Assembly: GCA_000023725.1 (NCBI GenBank)
Contig: CP001673.1
Coordinates: 1,374,342-1,438,341 of the forward strand
Source of the DNA: Flavobacteriaceae bacterium 3519-10
GTDB lineage: Bacteria; Bacteroidota; Bacteroidia; Flavobacteriales; Weeksellaceae
DNA: 64,000 nucleotides
Reading direction: 5' to 3'
Of the stretch, positions 60,906-64,000 are shown piece after piece. The notes beneath the pieces are model-generated. The model was given only the letters and a program-made list of their open reading frames with translations, was not told where the DNA came from and ran no database searches. Numbering within the stretch: position 1 is the first letter of the stretch; each line of letters starts with the position of its first letter. The translations under genes were made by a program, and so were the position numbers.

Positions 60906-61549
60906 TGGAAACTATAAAAATTGCAATTGTAGACGATCACAAACTGGTATCTAAGGCCATCGAAAACATGATTTCGTACAATCCGAATTTCGATGTAATT
61001 ATGAACAGTGCCAATGGGCAGGATTTTCTTGATCAGCTTCGCACCGCGCAGGATTTCCCTGATGTCGTACTGATGGACATCAACATGCCGATAAAAAACG
61101 GCATTGAGACCACCGCCGAACTTACAAAAGAGTTTCCGCAACTCAAAGTAATCGCGCTTACGATGGAAGACCACGAAGGCACAATCATCAAAATGCTGAA
61201 AGCAGGTGCAAAAGGTTATCTGTTGAAAGACATGTCGCCCGATATCCTGTTTGACGCCATCGATATCGTTCATAAAAAGGGCATTTTCTACACTGATCTG
61301 GTTACGCAAAGTTTGCTGAAGATTAAAACCGAAGAAAAATTCATGGAAACGCTTAGCGACACGCTAAAAGACCGCGAACTTGAATTTATCCGACTGGCCT
61401 GTTCAGAACTCACATACCGCGAAATAGCAGACCAAATGTTCGTAAGCCCACGAACGATAGACGGTTACCGCGATTCAGTTTTTGTAAAATTAAACGTGAA
61501 GTCGCGGGTGGGCATTGTATTATTTGCAATTAAACATAATCTTTTTTAA
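60905..61549 (+). CDS. NarL/LuxR-type response regulator
   Basis: In this 214-residue regulator the receiver domain has Asp10/Asp11 and the phospho-acceptor Asp58 in VVLMDINMPIKNG. The C-terminal LuxR-type helix-turn-helix (about 148-210) reads KDRELEFIRLACSELTYREI, then ADQMFVSPRTIDGYRDSVF. It is partner of the upstream kinase. Dimers of this class bind inverted repeats, so the palindromes at 59342-59351 and 61556-61565 are natural candidate sites. That would make the operon autoregulated. Confidence 0.92.
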   Translation: METIKIAIVDDHKLVSKAIENMISYNPNFDVIMNSANGQDFLDQLRTAQDFPDVVLMDINMPIKNGIETTAELTKEFPQLKVIALTMEDHEGTIIKMLKAGAKGYLLKDMSPDILFDAIDIVHKKGIFYTDLVTQSLLKIKTEEKFMETLSDTLKDRELEFIRLACSELTYREIADQMFVSPRTIDGYRDSVFVKLNVKSRVGIVLFAIKHNLF

Positions 61550-61553
61550 AAAA

Positions 61554-61566
61554 GGGTGATTTCACG
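61554..61566 (+). promoter_or_regulatory. Palindromic element, copy 2 (downstream of the signalling operon)
   Basis: GGGTGATTTCACG is identical to 59340-59352. The core at 61556-61565 ends exactly 24 bases before the TAnnTTTG box at 61590. It starts 5 bases after the regulator's stop codon. Confidence 0.65.
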
Positions 61567-61589
61567 CTATACACGCTGCCTAATTATTA

Positions 61590-61597
61590 TACTTTTG
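61590..61597 (+). promoter_or_regulatory. -7 box of a putative small RNA promoter
   Basis: TACTTTTG is an exact TAnnTTTG match. No plus-strand protein gene of normal size lies within 900 bases downstream; a long hairpin begins 29 bases later. Confidence 0.5.
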
Positions 61598-61601
61598 AAC
61601 C

Positions 61602-61670
61602 GTCAAGCACAGACACAAATGATGAAAAACAAAGAAACCGGTTATTATTAATCGGTTTCTTTGTTTCTAT
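61602..61670 (+). ncRNA. Candidate small hairpin RNA (or leader peptide) after the signalling operon
   Basis: The RNA would start near 61602 from the palindrome-bearing promoter and end in the 14-base-pair perfect stem at 61627-61640 / 61653-61666 followed by a T-rich run. The transcript would be about 65-70 nt, mostly hairpin. A ten-codon frame, MMKNKETGYY, at 61619-61651 runs into the stem and could be chance. The ends are estimates. The hairpin may also simply terminate the operon. Confidence 0.4.
61627..61670 (+). terminator. Long perfect hairpin, probable terminator
   Basis: AAACAAAGAAACCG pairs perfectly with CGGTTTCTTTGTTT across a 12-base loop, followed by CTATTG. The T content lies within the stem's right arm rather than in a clean tract after it. 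It is 77 bases after the regulator's stop. Confidence 0.6.
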
Positions 61671-61742
61671 TGAAGTAGGTTCTGATTTTATGGAACTTGC
61701 AGAGCATTTGGGGACGTTTTCTCTTGGTTAGAAGGATATTTT

Positions 61743-62435
61743 TCACGGTCTTTCTAATAATTTTTCCTTAAACAGCCTCATTCCTTCAGTTGCTGTGGTG
61801 TTGAAAAAAGTAGCGCCCGCACTAAATTGGGAGTCCGGATTGGGATCAATACCAAAAATTTCACAACTCTCCGGAACATAACTAACAAGACCGGCCGCAG
61901 GATAAACCTGCATCGAAGTGCCCACGATCAGAAAATAATCTGCAGTTTGCGCAGTTTCTACCGCCCTCTCCATTTCCGGAACCATCTCTCCGAACCATAC
62001 GATGTGGGGACGAAGTTGCGTACCGTCTTCGGCCAGATCACCGATGTTGAGATCTTTATTCCAGATTCTGATGTCGGTTAAAGAATCTACCGGTCGGGCT
62101 TTTCTAAGTTCACCGTGCAGATGAATCACATTCTGCGAACCGGCTTTTTCATGAAGATCATCAACATTTTGCGTAATAATTACCACTTCCAGAACATCCT
62201 GCAACTTCGCCAGAATGCGGTGCGCATCGTTAGGCTGAACCAAGTCAAGCTGCCTGCGCCGGGCGTTGTAGAAATCAAGAACAAACTGCGGATTCCGGGC
62301 AAATCCTTCAGGACTCGCAACATCTTCAATGCGGTGATTTTCCCACAAACCATCGGAGTCCCGAAAGGTTTGCACGCCGCTTTCCGCCGAACTTCCCGCG
62401 CCCGAAAGTACCACCAGTTTTTTTCTGTACTTCAT
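61743..62435 (-). CDS. SIR2-family NAD-dependent deacylase without zinc-site cysteines
   Basis: In this 230-residue sirtuin the NAD-binding GAGSSAESGVQTFR opens near residue 12, followed by ITQNVDDLHEKAGSQNVIHLHGE (read as ITQNVDDL then HEKAG then HLHGEL) with the catalytic His. YNARRR near 57-62 gives the Tyr-x2-Arg pattern of SIRT5/CobB-type enzymes that remove acidic acyl groups such as succinyl. After HLHGEL there are no Cys-x2-Cys pairs, so the structural zinc site is lost. A GNAT acetyltransferase is divergently encoded next door. Confidence 0.87.
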   Translation of the reverse strand: MKYRKKLVVLSGAGSSAESGVQTFRDSDGLWENHRIEDVASPEGFARNPQFVLDFYNARRRQLDLVQPNDAHRILAKLQDVLEVVIITQNVDDLHEKAGSQNVIHLHGELRKARPVDSLTDIRIWNKDLNIGDLAEDGTQLRPHIVWFGEMVPEMERAVETAQTADYFLIVGTSMQVYPAAGLVSYVPESCEIFGIDPNPDSQFSAGATFFNTTATEGMRLFKEKLLERP

Positions 62436-62488
62436 AATACCATTAAGTCAGTTAAAAATCATTTTTAATATTCGCACCAAAATGGTTT

Positions 62489-62496
62489 CAAATATA
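62489..62496 (-). promoter_or_regulatory. Sirtuin gene promoter -7 box
   Basis: TATATTTG on the minus strand matches TAnnTTTG exactly, 53 bases before the ATG at 62435. Confidence 0.5.
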
Positions 62497-62569
62497 AAAC
62501 TAAGATAAAATTTCAAGAGATTTTAAGACCACAGCGATTTTATTAAATTTACGCATTAATTCAATTCTA

Positions 62570-63082
62570 ATGTCTGATAAAGATTATAATTTCCGGCGGG
62601 CCAACAGCACAGATGAACCTCAGATTTTGACTATTCTGCAGCAAGCTATTGAACGACGCCGACTTGATGGCAGCCAGCAGTGGCAGGACGGTTACCCGAA
62701 CCCCGAAACAGTTACAAGCGATATCGCGAAAGGCTGGGGATATGTGATTGAAATTGAAAACAGCGTCGCCGCATACGTCTCCATCATTTACGAACCTGAA
62801 CCGGCTTATGAAGCCATTGATGGTAGCTGGCTTTCAACCGGTGAATATGTTGTAATGCATCGCGTGGCTGTTGCAGATGAGTTTACAGGCCGTGGACTGG
62901 CAACAGAAATCTTTCGCGAAGCTGAAAATATAGCGAAGAGAAGTGGGGTTTCGAGCATTAAGGTAGATACCAATTTTGATAATGTAGCCTTGCTACATAT
63001 TCTGAAAAAACTTGGATACAAATATTGCGGGGAAGTGTATTTTCGGGGAAGCGCAAGAAAAGCCTTTGAAAAGCTGTTGTAA
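62570..63082 (+). CDS. GNAT-family N-acetyltransferase
   Basis: This 170-residue protein has the GNAT fold: YNFRRANSTDEPQILTILQQ at the start, VVMHRVAVADEFTGRGLATE near residues 94-113 with the acetyl-CoA pyrophosphate loop (R/Q-x-x-G-x-G/A form, here TGRGLA), and KVDTNFDNVALLHILKKLGY near 132-151. The substrate is unknown. It is divergent from a sirtuin-type deacylase and lies upstream of gpmI. A one-mismatch -7 box, TAAATTTA, lies at 62544-62551. Confidence 0.9.
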   Translation: MSDKDYNFRRANSTDEPQILTILQQAIERRRLDGSQQWQDGYPNPETVTSDIAKGWGYVIEIENSVAAYVSIIYEPEPAYEAIDGSWLSTGEYVVMHRVAVADEFTGRGLATEIFREAENIAKRSGVSSIKVDTNFDNVALLHILKKLGYKYCGEVYFRGSARKAFEKLL

Positions 63083-63136
63083 ATCAGTTCAGGCTAAATT
63101 GGCGCTCGCGCAGCCTGATTATAAATACATTTTCGT

Positions 63137-63144
63137 TAAATTTG
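63137..63144 (+). promoter_or_regulatory. gpmI promoter -7 box
   Basis: TAAATTTG is an exact TAnnTTTG match, 22 bases before the gpmI ATG at 63167. Confidence 0.5.
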
Positions 63145-63166
63145 TACATACTTAAAAACCTAAATA

Positions 63167-64000
63167 ATGTCAAAAAAGGCCATCCTGGCAATACTAGACG
63201 GATGGGGTCTGGGTACCGACCCTACAGTTTCAGCCATTGCACAGGCAAAAACCCCGTTTATAGATTCATGTTTGCAAAACTTCCCAAATACCACACTTGA
63301 AGCCAGCGGCCCCGCCGTAGGATTACCTTTCGGGCAGATGGGCAATTCCGAAGTCGGACACATGAATTTGGGTGCAGGGCGTGTCGTGTATCAGAATTTG
63401 GTCAAACTTAATATGGCCGTAGAAAATGCAACATTAGGCAAAGAAAACGTCATTACACAAGCGTTCGAATACGCTGCGCTCAACAATAAAAAAGTGCATT
63501 TTATCGGTCTGCTTTCAGATGGCGGCGTACATTCGCATATCAATCATCTCAAAGGACTTTTAACTGCGGCCCACGAATATGGACTTAAAGAAAATGTTTT
63601 TGTACATGCATTTACGGATGGGCGCGACTGTGATCCACATTCGGGCAAAGGCTTCGTGGAAGAACTTTTAAACCATATGCATGAAACCACCGGAAAGCTG
63701 GCTACAGTGATTGGCCGTTATTACGCGATGGACCGCGACCGGCGCTGGGAGCGTGTAAAACTTGCGTACGACCTCATGGTACGAGGCATTGGCGAGCGTA
63801 CTCGCGACGTTCTTGCAACATTCGACAACCTTTATGCTGATGGAATTACAGACGAATTTTTCCGACCGATTCTTTGCATGAAAGACGGTAATATGCCCGT
63901 CGCCCGGATCGAAAACGAAGATGTGGTGTTCTGTTTTAATTTCCGGACAGACCGTGGCCGCGAAATAACGGAAGTACTGTCGCAGAATGATTTCCCTGAA
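63167..64000 (+). CDS. gpmI: 2,3-bisphosphoglycerate-independent phosphoglycerate mutase, N-terminal part
   Basis: The frame is open from this ATG to the window edge (278 residues) and continues beyond it. It begins MSKKAILAILDGWGLGTDPT, with the metal-binding Asp11 in DGWG. The catalytic phospho-serine is Ser61 in QMGNSEVGHMNLGAGR. GLLSDGGVHSHINHLKGLL near 107-125, FTDGRDCDP near 138-146 and GRYYAMDRDRRWERVK near 174-189 are family signatures. The enzyme interconverts 3- and 2-phosphoglycerate in glycolysis using two manganese-type metal ions. The C-terminal metal ligands are outside the window. Confidence 0.95.
   Translation, partial: MSKKAILAILDGWGLGTDPTVSAIAQAKTPFIDSCLQNFPNTTLEASGPAVGLPFGQMGNSEVGHMNLGAGRVVYQNLVKLNMAVENATLGKENVITQAFEYAALNNKKVHFIGLLSDGGVHSHINHLKGLLTAAHEYGLKENVFVHAFTDGRDCDPHSGKGFVEELLNHMHETTGKLATVIGRYYAMDRDRRWERVKLAYDLMVRGIGERTRDVLATFDNLYADGITDEFFRPILCMKDGNMPVARIENEDVVFCFNFRTDRGREITEVLSQNDFPE

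Noticed and set aside
61690-61731. 13-residue frame MELAEHLGTFSLG after the long hairpin
   Set aside because: It is too short to judge, lies beyond the probable terminator and has no promoter of its own.

Overview
The window looks like a chromosomal segment of a Flavobacteriia bacterium, most likely Weeksellaceae (Chryseobacterium / Kaistella / Epilithonimonas type). This is inferred from family content, not from a search. Supporting traits are about 20 exact matches to the Bacteroidota -7 promoter box TAnnTTTG, a type IX secretion component (PorQ) with a T9SS-sorted cargo protein, TonB and BamA-like outer membrane proteins, a cysteate-synthase-like plus acyltransferase pair expected to make sulfonolipids, a Bacteroidota GT117/DUF2723 membrane protein, and atpDC split from the rest of the ATP synthase genes. 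No rRNA, tRNA, insertion sequence, prophage or CRISPR array is visible.

Layout. 1-6 kb: end of an AI-2E-type permease, an AIM24-family protein, and topoisomerase IV (parE, parC). 6-13 kb: a secreted propeller-M28 peptidase-PDZ protein, a BamA/TamA-like lipoprotein whose 5' end overlaps a divergent trmH-type methyltransferase, and a YtxH/holin-like/unknown envelope trio. 13-18 kb: porQ-cmk facing pyrH-frr, then a T9SS cargo protein and an SDR-like protein. 18-23 kb: an unknown outer membrane protein, mmcQ/yjbR, ribF, atpD-atpC. 23-30.5 kb: a B12-binding radical SAM protein, EamA exporter with an unknown regulator-like gene, a Rnk/GreA-like factor, and the putative sulfonolipid pair capB/capA. 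30.7-38 kb: GT117, DUF1697, kdsA, TonB-dependent receptor. 38-42.6 kb: outer membrane protein-lptC-anmK-GNAT/nitrilase operon. 42.8-44 kb: holB. 44-49.4 kb: a complete curli (functional amyloid) operon in unusual form. 49.6-55.8 kb: TetR-TolC-adaptor-RND efflux operon. 55.9-59.3 kb: MATE, sigma-54 activator-like regulator, yggS. 59.5-61.7 kb: a membrane protein/histidine kinase/NarL-type regulator operon with duplicated palindromic promoters. 61.7-64 kb: zinc-site-less sirtuin, GNAT, start of gpmI.

The parts of most interest are: (1) the curli operon, with a major subunit of eleven 22-residue units, a CsgH-CsgE fusion, a CsgG-barrel fusion and a sixth lipoprotein gene; (2) an identical 13-base palindromic element placed exactly 24 bases upstream of a TAnnTTTG box both before and after the three-gene signalling operon, the second copy apparently driving only a roughly 65-70 nt hairpin RNA; (3) the divergent bamA-like/trmH pair whose promoters lie inside each other's coding sequence; and (4) the capA/capB pair separated by a terminator and a second promoter.
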